Positions 16,901-24,568 of a stretch of DNA of 29,024 nt are shown piece by piece. The notes under the pieces are model-generated. The model was not told where the DNA came from. It saw nothing but the letters and a program-made list of their open reading frames with translations, and did not search any database. Location: IMG/VR virus record IMGVR_UViG_3300013094_000198, positions 1 through 29,024 of that record; one strand, given 5' to 3'. Source of the DNA: a virus. Position 1 is the stretch's first letter; each line of letters opens with the position of its first letter. A program made the translations under genes and the position numbers.

Positions 16901-17503
16901 TCAGTGCTTGATCGTCACGTTGCCTTTCGCGAGATCCCAAGCGAGATCTTGGCGACGGCCACCGGCTTCAATGAATGCTTCGTAGGTCACGCCTGGATTT
17001 TCCATGATGAAAGCCATGGCCTTGTATCCGAAGCCGCCTTCGCGACGAGGGTTTTCGGTCAGCCCTTCAACCGGATAGATCTTCACGCCAGCAAATTCCG
17101 ACGTGCGGCCGCGCTTGGCTTCAGTCGTTTCCTTCTTTGGGGCAGCAGCTTTGGCCTTTGCCTTTTTCAGCTCGGCCACGGTTTCCTTCACAGTTTCCTT
17201 GGTGGTTGTCATAGCAGGTGTCTCCTTTTGAATTGAAATGTGCTCAGCCTTGGCTTGAGCGAGAGTGAAAATCCGCTTCGCGGCAGTCGCCCGGTCAGCG
17301 AAGCTCTTCACTGGCTGGGTAGAGTTGTGGTGATTGTAGAACGTCACCATCTGCGACAAAGTTAAGCTCTCGTTTTTGGCGAGATCTTCTTCGTCGGAGA
17401 AGATCGTGAAGCCGTTGCCGTGTTTGCCGGCAAGGGTGCGTGATGGATAGGACAAGATTTTGCCAAAATCTTTGCCGCTGAAATAAGCAATAAAGGTTTT
17501 CAT
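16901..17503 (-). CDS. Two-module phage protein with internal start
   Basis: A 200-residue protein of unknown function. The N-terminal module (1-90) contains LTLSQMVTFYNHH and PVKSFADRATAAKRIFTL, a pattern common in small phage proteins ('x-V-K-x-F-x-D-R-A-T-A-x-x-R'). A Lys/Ala/Glu/Thr-rich linker spans about 95-140. The C-terminal module (about 143-200) has 'SEFAGVKIYPV', NPRREGGFGYKAMAFI and 'AWDLAKGNVTIKH', another small phage domain that can occur alone. The start at 17503 has GGAGGA just upstream and replaces a longer in-frame start at 17572. A second ATG at 17212 has AAAGGAG nine to ten bases upstream, so the C-terminal 103 residues are probably also made separately. It follows the 96-residue gene closely. 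Confidence 0.82.
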   Translation of the reverse strand: MKTFIAYFSGKDFGKILSYPSRTLAGKHGNGFTIFSDEEDLAKNESLTLSQMVTFYNHHNSTQPVKSFADRATAAKRIFTLAQAKAEHISIQKETPAMTTTKETVKETVAELKKAKAKAAAPKKETTEAKRGRTSEFAGVKIYPVEGLTENPRREGGFGYKAMAFIMENPGVTYEAFIEAGGRRQDLAWDLAKGNVTIKH

Positions 17504-17513
17504 CAATTCCTCC

Positions 17514-17804
17514 TCAAAACCGTGCTTCATAGTTGACGACGACCGAAGGCTCTTTTTCGACCTTGCAAGCATCGGACATCTTTTTGAATTCAGCGAGGGT
17601 CACGCCGAACGTCTTCATGACTTTGTCTTCGGACAGTTCGGTATTTTTGCGGAGTGAAACCAAAACGAGGAAATCCTGACCGACGATGCGGTCGGTGCCG
17701 GTGGCGACGATTTCCTTGTGGACTTCTTTGAGCTGAAGGGTGAGTGCTTCGATCTGGGACTTCAAAGCGCCATATTGGTCAGCGAGGGGAGCAGCATTCG
17801 ACAT
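17514..17804 (-). CDS. Small coiled-coil phage protein, unknown function
   Basis: A 96-residue protein: an N-terminal helix with coiled-coil spacing (LADQYGALKSQIEALTLQLKE), the link 'VATGTDRIVGQDFLVLVSLR', and a C-terminal helix that reads like a small domain of phage early genes ('K-x-F-G-V-T-L-A-E-F'). The start at 17804 is supported by GGAG eight bases upstream. An in-frame GTG at 17903 would add 33 residues but would run through the putative promoter motif, so I reject it. It is the first gene after that motif, with a leader of about 61 bases. No enzymatic motif seen. Confidence 0.78.
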   Translation of the reverse strand: MSNAAPLADQYGALKSQIEALTLQLKEVHKEIVATGTDRIVGQDFLVLVSLRKNTELSEDKVMKTFGVTLAEFKKMSDACKVEKEPSVVVNYEARF

Positions 17805-17865
17805 TTCAAATCTCCGTTTCAAAGGCCCGTGTTCGAATCGGCGGACCAGCCCGATGACATCCTTA

Positions 17866-17920
17866 TGCCTGAATTGTGCAGAAAAGAAAACGATTTTTTT
17901 CACATTCCGTCATCTTTTTT
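17866..17920 (-). promoter_or_regulatory. Copy B of a repeated multi-block motif, putative phage promoter
   Basis: Read leftward it has the ordered blocks AAAAAAGAT, 11 bases, AAAAAAA, 3 bases, TTTTCTTTTCT, 7 bases, TCAGGCA. The same blocks in the same order with nearly the same spacing occur at 28939-28992. It lies in a 130-base gene-free stretch and ends 61 bases before the ATG of the 96-residue protein. The A-tracts are spaced about two helical turns apart, which suggests bent DNA or an UP-like element. No good sigma-70 -35/-10 pair is present. Confidence 0.6.
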
Positions 17921-17934
17921 ATAAGTCGCTGTTT

Positions 17935-18150
17935 TCATTGCTTATTTTCGGTGGTTTTCTTGGGCTCTCGGCCCATTGAAAGGTTTGGCTGGAGCCGAAT
18001 TTTTGAATTCGGCCACGTCCAGCACTCCCCTGTGTCGTCCTGAAAACAAACCCAGAGCAGGTGGTGCTCTGGGCCATAATCGATGACAAAATGCGCCATG
18101 GCTCGGCCTTTGGGGGTTTCCAGCGGGAGCGGCGGATCAATACGGAGCAT
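17935..18150 (-). CDS. Small conserved phage protein
   Basis: A 71-residue protein. The core 'PPLPLETPKGRAMAHFVIDY' followed by a Gly-Pro-Glu-His, 'LLWVCFQDDTGECWTWPN' and a final 'L-S-M-G-R-E' reads like a well-known small phage family of unknown function, found near replication genes. Several aromatic residues and the T-G-E-C-W turn suggest a compact beta fold. AGGAAG lies about nine bases upstream of the ATG. It follows a one-TM peptide gene and precedes the copy B motif. Confidence 0.82.
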   Translation of the reverse strand: MLRIDPPLPLETPKGRAMAHFVIDYGPEHHLLWVCFQDDTGECWTWPNSKIRLQPNLSMGREPKKTTENKQ

Positions 18151-18168
18151 GGAGGGGCTTCCTGCGCT

Positions 18169-18357
18169 TCACCAGCGCTCTTTTAATTTTCGCAAGAAAC
18201 CCTTCTTTCGGCCCCGATAAGAAATCGACCACGGCAATGGATCGGGATCCATAGTGGATTGTGATCCGAGTTGGAACAGTTCGATGAGACACATCACCGT
18301 GAGCAATATCCCCGACCCGATCGCCGGAAGGAAAATTATGAAAAGCGCCCAATCCAT
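18169..18357 (-). CDS. Single-pass membrane peptide
   Basis: A 62-residue protein. Residues about 4-30 form one hydrophobic segment (WALFIIFLPAIGSGILLTV), and the C-terminal 15 residues are strongly basic (RGRKKGFLRKLKERW), expected to remain cytoplasmic. GGGAGGG stands eight bases before the ATG. An alternative start at 18361 in another frame is four bases from the same ribosome binding site but gives a non-hydrophobic product overlapping the next gene. Function is unknown; an early inhibitor or membrane factor is possible. Confidence 0.65.
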   Translation of the reverse strand: MDWALFIIFLPAIGSGILLTVMCLIELFQLGSQSTMDPDPLPWSISYRGRKKGFLRKLKERW

Positions 18358-18361
18358 TCAT

Positions 18362-18514
18362 TCAACCCTCCCAATTCAATGTGCAGTCGATGAATTCCCC
18401 TGTTTGATCGAATTCGACCCAACCACCAGACTTCAAACATTGGCCTATGAGACGCATCACCTTTTTGTAGGCTTTGCTTTTCAACCAAACTTTCGTGAAC
18501 ACGGTCTTTTTCAT
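18362..18514 (-). CDS. 50-residue early protein
   Basis: A 50-residue reading frame with a near-ideal ribosome binding site, GGAGGCGAAT directly before the ATG. The product starts MKKTVFTKVWLKSKAYKKVM and ends 'GGWVEFDQTGEFIDCTLNWEG'. It is basic at the N-terminus and acidic at the C-terminus. The stop touches the following start (TGAATGAATGG). The tight packing, the strong binding site and the lack of other coding potential make it a real small gene. Function is unknown; small phage early proteins often bind host factors, but nothing here shows that. Confidence 0.7.
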   Translation of the reverse strand: MKKTVFTKVWLKSKAYKKVMRLIGQCLKSGGWVEFDQTGEFIDCTLNWEG

Positions 18515-18531
18515 ATTCGCCTCCTTTTTTA

Positions 18532-20808
18532 TCATAGCACAGAATTTGCGATGTCGCCCGGCTTTTTCATCATCTTCCGGAGATCATCAACGATATTTGC
18601 CTTGCGATGACTCACCATTTCTGGAGTGTCCTCGTTTTTCGTCAGCCCGACAACATTTTTTATCACTTTTACGCTGTGCCGGTTTTTTATCACCTCCAGA
18701 GCTTTGTTGTTCATCGCAGCAAGCTGAAGTCTTCCACCAATGAGAAAACGGTCCTCGAACCAAACCGCTCCCACCTCTTTCATTGCCTTCCTCAATTCGA
18801 GGTCGGTGTCGTAGAGCCTTCCTTGGATTGAAGAGCGAACCCACTCGACGATATCTTTCATCGTAAGCACCAAAGGGTCGTCCTGACGGTTCATCGCCTC
18901 TGCGAGCACTGCGGCTTCTTGCTGGCCCTCGGTCCGCGATGCAACGATCAGCTCCTTTTTCCTTTCCGTCATGGGCGCTGGTTGACCCTTCATAACATAA
19001 TCCCCGTAGCGCTCGGCCCAATGCTTGATGATGTTCAAGCCGCCACTCTTCAGCCAGTTATGAAAGCTCTCGAATTTTTGGCGTGGCCATTTTTCTTCCG
19101 TGACTTCGGGATAAAACCAGCGACGATCGTCCTCTTCGATCTTCAGTGCTCGCATCGAGTTCGAGCAAGCGAACACATGGCACCAATTTTCGATGATGTA
19201 GGGTCGTTGGTATTTCTCATTCACCTCGACCTCGCGGTCGGTGATTGCCGACTTCAGTTTGTTGTATGCTTTCCAGCTGTGGCCTGAATAGATCTCGTTG
19301 ATGACGATCAGGCGCTTGTTGGCGAGCCAACCGTTGAATTCCGACTGAACGATTTGGTTCTCTGTCGGGAACCCAACATTTTGCATCCCCACCAATGGAC
19401 CGAGGATTGAAGAACCGAGCGTTGTTTTGCCGACGCCTTGGCGTTCGCTGACAAGCAGCAGTCCATATTCCATTCTTACATCAAGCCGGGCGATGAGTGT
19501 CGCGCACCAACGCAACGCCTCTTTCAACTCGCTTTCATTCGGGAACATATAGCGCATGAATTCAAGGAATGGCTCCGCATTGCCGGGCTTGCTTTTCACG
19601 TGCGTCGGAGTGTGGAGATTGATTGCGGAAGTCGTCGTGTCTGTCACGACTTTGCCTTTTATGTCTGGCCTGTAGCAAAGTTTCGCGGATCGACCGTTGT
19701 ATGCTTTCACGATGAGCTGCGAAGTCTGATTGGTGTTGCTGAAGGCCGAGAGCATTTTGTTCATGATCGCTTCGGAGCGAATGATCTCTGGCATTTCAGT
19801 GCAGACAAAAAGATCGGCCTCTTCAACGTATGTCCACATTTCCTTGAAGTTTTTCCGGAGGACCGTCGAAGGTTTGCCGCGAGGGTTCGGGATGACATCC
19901 GTTGCCCACGTAGCAGGATGAAGACATGATCGAAAAGAGGGTCCGGTATAATATTCACGACCTTCCACTGTCTTGAACATAGAGCGCGGAAAATCGTCGG
20001 CGAGATCGAACCCTTGCGGCCATTCCGAAGTGAATTGGACATGAAACGTCGGAATTCGTAAATGGAACGAAATGGACGGTACTGCAGAAATTCCTGGCGC
20101 GTCATTATCAGACACAATGTAGGCACGTTTCACTCCCAATTTTTGAAGCATTGACCAGTCCGTGCGGGATGGACTCAGCGCTCCGCCGATCCACCCAATG
20201 TGTGCGGCCGCAGAAAGCTCTTCGCCCCACGGATGCGCGGCGAGCTTCTTTTTCATTTCCGGAGAAGTGCCTTCGACCATCTCGCGCATAGCGCGTGCGG
20301 CTTTCGCGCCTTCATGAATAAAAACGGTCGAATGGTTTTTCAACTGGTCGATGCCCCAAAGCGGCAACGGCCCTTCACTTTCCATCTTGCGCCATTGGCC
20401 ATCGTCCCAATATGTCCAAGGAACATATTTCTTCTCGCCCTCGCCGAGATCGACGCGAGTTTGAAGCATGACAATCTCATCATTCAGATTGCGGAACTCA
20501 AAGATATTTTTCGGTGGGAGCTGTTTCACCTCATCCGGCAAATCAATGAGAGACTTCAGCGTCCGGATCTGAGGCCATGTCACACTTTGGCAATCGACCT
20601 CAATCGCGAGCTTTTCTTTTTCGGTCGGTGAGAAATTGTCCGGAGCTTTCACTGTGCCATTTTGTTCGAAGAAAATGACAGCAATGTCTTCCCAATATGG
20701 GCCTTTGTTTTCACGAACCACGGCTGTGCGCAACGAGCGCGGCTCCGCTCCAATTCTCTTCAAATATGAAGCAACCGCTGGAATATCATTCAGTGACTTG
20801 ATGCGCAT
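18532..20808 (-). CDS. Primase-helicase: TOPRIM-like N-terminus plus SF3/D5-type helicase
   Basis: A 758-residue replication enzyme. Residues 150-240 are TOPRIM-like: VFIHEGAKAARAM with candidate Glu166, and YIVSDNDAPG with Asp234 and Asp236. The helicase half has Walker A RQGVGKTTLG (Lys460), Walker B RLIVINEIY (Glu505), then DREVEVNEKYQRPYIIEN and VFACSNSMRAL, the sensor-like element of superfamily 3 helicases of the D5/DUF5906 group. It would unwind DNA and make primers at the phage fork. No zinc-finger cysteines are visible at the N-terminus, unlike T7 gp4. GAGGAA lies seven bases upstream, and the gene begins 23 bases inside the end of the polymerase gene, which implies coupled translation. 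Family assignment is strong for the helicase, moderate for the primase. Confidence 0.88.
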   Translation of the reverse strand: MRIKSLNDIPAVASYLKRIGAEPRSLRTAVVRENKGPYWEDIAVIFFEQNGTVKAPDNFSPTEKEKLAIEVDCQSVTWPQIRTLKSLIDLPDEVKQLPPKNIFEFRNLNDEIVMLQTRVDLGEGEKKYVPWTYWDDGQWRKMESEGPLPLWGIDQLKNHSTVFIHEGAKAARAMREMVEGTSPEMKKKLAAHPWGEELSAAAHIGWIGGALSPSRTDWSMLQKLGVKRAYIVSDNDAPGISAVPSISFHLRIPTFHVQFTSEWPQGFDLADDFPRSMFKTVEGREYYTGPSFRSCLHPATWATDVIPNPRGKPSTVLRKNFKEMWTYVEEADLFVCTEMPEIIRSEAIMNKMLSAFSNTNQTSQLIVKAYNGRSAKLCYRPDIKGKVVTDTTTSAINLHTPTHVKSKPGNAEPFLEFMRYMFPNESELKEALRWCATLIARLDVRMEYGLLLVSERQGVGKTTLGSSILGPLVGMQNVGFPTENQIVQSEFNGWLANKRLIVINEIYSGHSWKAYNKLKSAITDREVEVNEKYQRPYIIENWCHVFACSNSMRALKIEEDDRRWFYPEVTEEKWPRQKFESFHNWLKSGGLNIIKHWAERYGDYVMKGQPAPMTERKKELIVASRTEGQQEAAVLAEAMNRQDDPLVLTMKDIVEWVRSSIQGRLYDTDLELRKAMKEVGAVWFEDRFLIGGRLQLAAMNNKALEVIKNRHSVKVIKNVVGLTKNEDTPEMVSHRKANIVDDLRKMMKKPGDIANSVL

Positions 20809-23656
20809 CTTTAACTTCCTCTAAATCGTCAGAAAAACCAATGAAACGTATTTGTGTGATTTTCACCATCCGAAAGTCCGGCGGAACCCTTCCCTTCACG
20901 GCGTAAAGTGCTTTGCCCGGTTTGCCTCGGTCGATGATCTCTTTGCCGATTTTTTCGAACGCAAAGCGATCCACCTTTCCGAAAATGACATCCGTGTCGT
21001 CCGCGAGCGTGAGGTTCAACGATTGCGTTGGCCCACTCAGCGTTTTCCCGCCGCGCTTGGCGACGTTGATTGCTTCGTTTTCGTCGCGGGGTTTGATTTG
21101 ACGAGGGGTGCAGAAAATGAGAACGTCGTAGTCATATCCTTTTGTCACCACGTCAATGATTTTTGTTGGCGGCGTGAAAATATTTCGCTCCGCAGGATCC
21201 GGCATGATGCGATGAAATGCATCCTGAATTGGCCAAAGGCTGTCAATTTCCGTGTGGGCATTGCTCAAGAGCTTTTCCGCTTTCGCAGGGAGCTTTTCCC
21301 CGCGCACCCGGCAGCTCATGATTTGCTGAACCATCTTCGGGCCGATCCCTTTCACGTTTTGGATCGGACCCAACAGCGCCTTTTCGCCGTTTTTGTATGC
21401 GACGGTCCATTTGTCGAGCGAAAGATCTTTGTCCACGGGAATGTAATCAATTCCTTCGGCATTCATTTCGCGGAGGATTTTGATTTGCTTCGCGGGGTCG
21501 GGTTCATGGGTCAGTGTGGCGGCGGCAAACTCCAATGGGAAATGCGCTTTCATGTAAGCGCACCAATAGCTGATGATGCCATAAGCCACGGCATGTGAAC
21601 GATTGAAACACATCGCCCCATAAGCGCAGAGATCGTCCCAAATCTTGTCGAGCATCGGGCCGTTCATTCCGCGCTTCATTGCACCGGCTTTGAATTTGTT
21701 TCCGTATTGATCGAAGAACTCTTTGCCGAGCGATTTGCTCATTGCCTTGCGGAGCGTCGAAACGTCTTCCCAACTCATGTCGCCGATTTCGCGGCAAATC
21801 TGCATCACTTGCTCTTGATAAGCGACCATGCCCAGCGTGGTTTTCAGGTATGGTTCAAACGTGGGGTGAGGATATTCGACTGCCTTGCCATTTTTCCGCT
21901 TTGTCCATTCGTTCGTTCCGCCCGAAGCCATTGGGCCGGGCCGCGCGAGCGACGTCACGGAAATGATGTCTTCGAGGTTCTCAATTTTGATTTGGTTGCA
22001 GATCGATTGCAGTGCCGGACCATTGAATTGGAAAATTCCCGAAAACTGCTTGCGGTTGATCACCTCAAAAGACGCTTTGTCATCCAAAGGAACACGCTCG
22101 AGATAATGGATGTCTTTTCCGGCCAAGAGGAGGGCATCTTCAAAAACGGAAAGTTGCGTGAGCCCAAGGGCATCGATCTTAAGTAAGTTAAGTTCTTCTG
22201 CATCTTTCTTGTCGCATTGAGTTGCTCCTGTGCGTGCATCGACAGCGACGTAAGATGTGACTGGATCTGCAGTAACAACAATTCCCGCCGCATGCTGGCT
22301 GTAGTGTCGAGGGTGTCCTTCCATTTTGGTTGCGATAAGGATTTCTGGGTATTTTTCCAAAATTTCCTTTCCTGCAGCAGTCGTCGTAAATGTGTCCTCA
22401 AGCGTATGCATTGCTCGAGAGTCTCCGGAAGATCGAATGATGAGGCTGTCAAGCACTCGAGTGCAGAGGTATTTCGGGATGCCGAGCGCTGTTCCAGCTT
22501 CATCGATTGCTGAGCGTGGGCGATATAACGCAACAGTTCCCAGTCGAGCGACTCGTTCCTTCCCATATTTATTCTCCATGTATTCAAAAACGAGGTGTCG
22601 GTTCTGATCCGAAAAGTCCAAATCAATGTCCGGCAAATCATTGCGGGTGATGTCAATGAAGCGCTCGAACAACAAATCATATTTGATTGGGTCGATCGTG
22701 GTGATCTCGAGGAGATAGCAAACAAGGCTCCCGCACGATGAACCACGGGCCGGGCCGCAGATCATCTGTTGCCGCGCCCAATGCATCACGTCTGCGATGA
22801 TGTAGAAATAATCCTCGAAGTTTTTCTCGGCGATGAGCTTCAGCTCTCGGTCGAGCCGGGCGGAATAAATCTCGTCCGTCAGATCGACGCCGATCTTCTT
22901 TGCGCCTTCCTCGCACATCTGGCGGAGCGTAGCCGGGCGCGGCGGAGCCAAAAGCGTTCCGGCCTTCAGCTTCGCGTGACAGCCCTGCATGGCCTCTGCA
23001 GCGTTTCCTAGGGCCGCTTCGATTTGCTCTGGATCGGCGAGCCTTTTTACGGAGCTTCGCCACTCGTCGTCCGAGAGGATCCACTGCGGATAGGTTTGCG
23101 TCGAAGCACCCTTGCCAATAACAACCTCATAAAATCCTTCATCGTCCGGACGAGTGAATTTGTTGTCGGATGTTGCCAGAAATTTGTGCCCCAATTTGGT
23201 TGCTTCTGCGACGAAGCCTCTGGAGCAAGAGGGCGAGAGCGAAACGAAGATATCAGCTTTCGGTTCGAAGTGTTCGAATAAAGCGCGACTGCCAGTAATT
23301 TTCGTGCATCCTCGCATGCCCATTGCTTGTTCATAGGTGAGGAGCGGCTCGTAGCGGAATTGATTGGTTGCAAGATGTAGCAATTCGTTGATGACAGATA
23401 TGTCATCCTGAGCAAAAAATGTCCAGTGATCGACCACTGGCTTTTTGGCATTGAGGGAGGGGGTGACAGCAATTTCAACTCCATAGATCGGTTGGAGATC
23501 CGCTTTCTTGGCGAGCTTGGTCCAACGATTAAATCCGAACGTCGAAGCGCGGTCGGAGATCGGCGCATGAGTCATTCCTATTTCTTGAATTCGCGACATA
23601 ACATCTTCGATCATTCCGACCGCAGTGCGGAATGAATAGCCGGTTCTTATTCTCAT
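20786..23656 (-). CDS. dnaE: C-family DNA polymerase (DnaE-like), PHP domain degenerate
   Basis: A 956-residue replicative polymerase, shorter than the ~1160 of E. coli DnaE. The palm has PARGSSCGSLVCYLLEIT (302-319), PDIDLDFSD with the metal-binding pair Asp345/Asp347, and KIDALGL with the third acid Asp495. Additional signatures: YSQHAAGIVV, LVAYQEQ-type 'MVAYQEQVMQICRE', FNRSHAVAYGIISYWCAYMKAHFP, and a C-terminal OB-like stretch (LNLTLADDTDVIFGKV). The N-terminus aligns to the PHP domain but the expected His-x-His is Arg-Thr-Gly (RIRTGYSF), so PHP nuclease activity is probably lost. A DnaQ-like exonuclease gene ends six bases upstream. No clear C-terminal tau-binding extension is visible. 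Confidence 0.95.
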   Translation of the reverse strand: MRIRTGYSFRTAVGMIEDVMSRIQEIGMTHAPISDRASTFGFNRWTKLAKKADLQPIYGVEIAVTPSLNAKKPVVDHWTFFAQDDISVINELLHLATNQFRYEPLLTYEQAMGMRGCTKITGSRALFEHFEPKADIFVSLSPSCSRGFVAEATKLGHKFLATSDNKFTRPDDEGFYEVVIGKGASTQTYPQWILSDDEWRSSVKRLADPEQIEAALGNAAEAMQGCHAKLKAGTLLAPPRPATLRQMCEEGAKKIGVDLTDEIYSARLDRELKLIAEKNFEDYFYIIADVMHWARQQMICGPARGSSCGSLVCYLLEITTIDPIKYDLLFERFIDITRNDLPDIDLDFSDQNRHLVFEYMENKYGKERVARLGTVALYRPRSAIDEAGTALGIPKYLCTRVLDSLIIRSSGDSRAMHTLEDTFTTTAAGKEILEKYPEILIATKMEGHPRHYSQHAAGIVVTADPVTSYVAVDARTGATQCDKKDAEELNLLKIDALGLTQLSVFEDALLLAGKDIHYLERVPLDDKASFEVINRKQFSGIFQFNGPALQSICNQIKIENLEDIISVTSLARPGPMASGGTNEWTKRKNGKAVEYPHPTFEPYLKTTLGMVAYQEQVMQICREIGDMSWEDVSTLRKAMSKSLGKEFFDQYGNKFKAGAMKRGMNGPMLDKIWDDLCAYGAMCFNRSHAVAYGIISYWCAYMKAHFPLEFAAATLTHEPDPAKQIKILREMNAEGIDYIPVDKDLSLDKWTVAYKNGEKALLGPIQNVKGIGPKMVQQIMSCRVRGEKLPAKAEKLLSNAHTEIDSLWPIQDAFHRIMPDPAERNIFTPPTKIIDVVTKGYDYDVLIFCTPRQIKPRDENEAINVAKRGGKTLSGPTQSLNLTLADDTDVIFGKVDRFAFEKIGKEIIDRGKPGKALYAVKGRVPPDFRMVKITQIRFIGFSDDLEEVKDAHQVTE

Positions 23657-23662
23657 TTTATT

Positions 23663-24193
23663 TCACACCACGCCCATTTCCCTGAGCCGCAAAAAGCAGC
23701 GAGTGGTTGCGCGGACATCTTGCTCGGCGCGGTGAGCGCCAGCAAAAGGTTCTCCGAACAAAAACTCATGCAGTGCGTTCAAGTTGAGGCGATGTCCTTT
23801 CATGTATTCAGTCGATTCAATCGTGCAAATGAGTTCCGGCCAGCGCACCTTTTTGCCGAGGCGTTTCATTTCGAAGTCGATGACTGCCTTGTCATAAGAC
23901 ATATTGTGTGCAACGATTTCGTCGTGAACCTCGATCAGCTCGAGGATGTGCTGAGCGATTGAGCTGAACGGCTTTTGGCCGTCCAGCATTTCTTGAGTGA
24001 TCCCGGTGATCTCGGTTGTTTTTGCTTCGATCTTTATTCCGGGATTGAAGAGGTAGTGAAACGACTCAAGCTCGTCTCCCGCGCTGTCGATGGACAACGC
24101 GAAAAACTCAATGATCCGTGGTTGACGGTCGAGAGGCTGGAGCTTGTTTTTTATGAGAGCGGTTGTTTCAGTATCCAGCACAAGCGTTCTCAT
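23663..24193 (-). CDS. DEDDh 3'-5' exonuclease (DnaQ/epsilon-like)
   Basis: A 176-residue exonuclease. All five catalytic residues are seen: Asp7 and Glu9 in LVLDTETT (Exo I), Asp101 in VAHNMSYDKAVID (Exo II), and His154/Asp159 in AHRAEQDVRATTRC (Exo III, DEDDh type). Length matches a single exonuclease domain, without the C-terminal alpha-binding tail of bacterial epsilon. It lies immediately before the polymerase and overlaps the upstream gene by four bases (ATGA). Proofreading in trans for the PHP-defective polymerase is the natural inference; general DNA turnover is an alternative. Confidence 0.93.
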   Translation of the reverse strand: MRTLVLDTETTALIKNKLQPLDRQPRIIEFFALSIDSAGDELESFHYLFNPGIKIEAKTTEITGITQEMLDGQKPFSSIAQHILELIEVHDEIVAHNMSYDKAVIDFEMKRLGKKVRWPELICTIESTEYMKGHRLNLNALHEFLFGEPFAGAHRAEQDVRATTRCFLRLREMGVV

Positions 24194-24567
24194 GATGCTT
24201 CAGCCTCGGGATGGTTTCCGAAAACTGCGATCTTCGGCAGCATCGCATCCGAAATGTCGGAAGTGATTTTGTTGTTCCGAGCTTCGACATCGAGCTCTTT
24301 CAGCATCATCGCATAAACTGCAATGTCATCGAGCGAGTCATCGTGTCCGCCATTCGCAAATGCGTTGCAATAGCGCGACATTTTCGAAAACAGCTGAACA
24401 AGAATTCCGAAACGATTGAAGTCATCCGGTGTGCGGAGGACCACGTTCGGAAAAAGTTGTTGCAGAGCGGGGCCGAATTTTTTGTAATTATCACCGTAGA
24501 TTTTGTTGCGTTGTTCATAGATCCCTGCTGCGTCGCGCAGCATATCCGGCACAGGTTTTCTCGCCAT
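24190..24567 (-). CDS. MazG/Nmad1-like phage protein
   Basis: A 125-residue all-helical protein. The pattern 'E-x-R-N-K-x-Y-G-D-N', then 'DDFNRFGILVQLFSKMSRYCN' and 'GGHDDSLDDIAVYAMML' matches small phage proteins related to DUF1599 (nucleotide modification associated domain 1) or DUF6378, which share the acidic helices of MazG-type nucleotide pyrophosphohydrolases (Glu/Asp residues around SLDDIAVY). The substrate is unknown. The ATG at 24567 is chosen because GGAGG lies eight bases upstream; a longer start at 24582 would overlap that site. The upstream stop TAA is one base before this ATG. It may clear or edit a nucleotide in the same pathway as its neighbours. Confidence 0.75.
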   Translation of the reverse strand: MARKPVPDMLRDAAGIYEQRNKIYGDNYKKFGPALQQLFPNVVLRTPDDFNRFGILVQLFSKMSRYCNAFANGGHDDSLDDIAVYAMMLKELDVEARNNKITSDISDAMLPKIAVFGNHPEAEAS

Positions 24568-24568
24568 T

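Noticed and set aside
17828-17846. T-loop-like GTTCGAATC followed by GGACCA, hinting at a tRNA 3' end
   Set aside because: The bases on both sides of the loop do not form a five-pair T-stem, and no matching anticodon arm or acceptor stem is found upstream.
17805-17903. 33-residue extension of the 96-residue protein from GTG 17903
   Set aside because: It would translate through the repeated promoter-like motif, while a good binding site precedes ATG 17804.
17866-17920. Sigma-70 promoter within the repeated motif
   Set aside because: Copy B offers only a weak CATAAG-like -10 and neither copy has TTGACA; the shared blocks do not match -35/-10 spacing.
18137-18361. Alternative 74-codon frame from ATG 18361
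   Set aside because: It shares the ribosome binding site but overlaps the start of the 71-residue gene and gives no recognisable protein; the frame from 18357 gives a clear membrane peptide.
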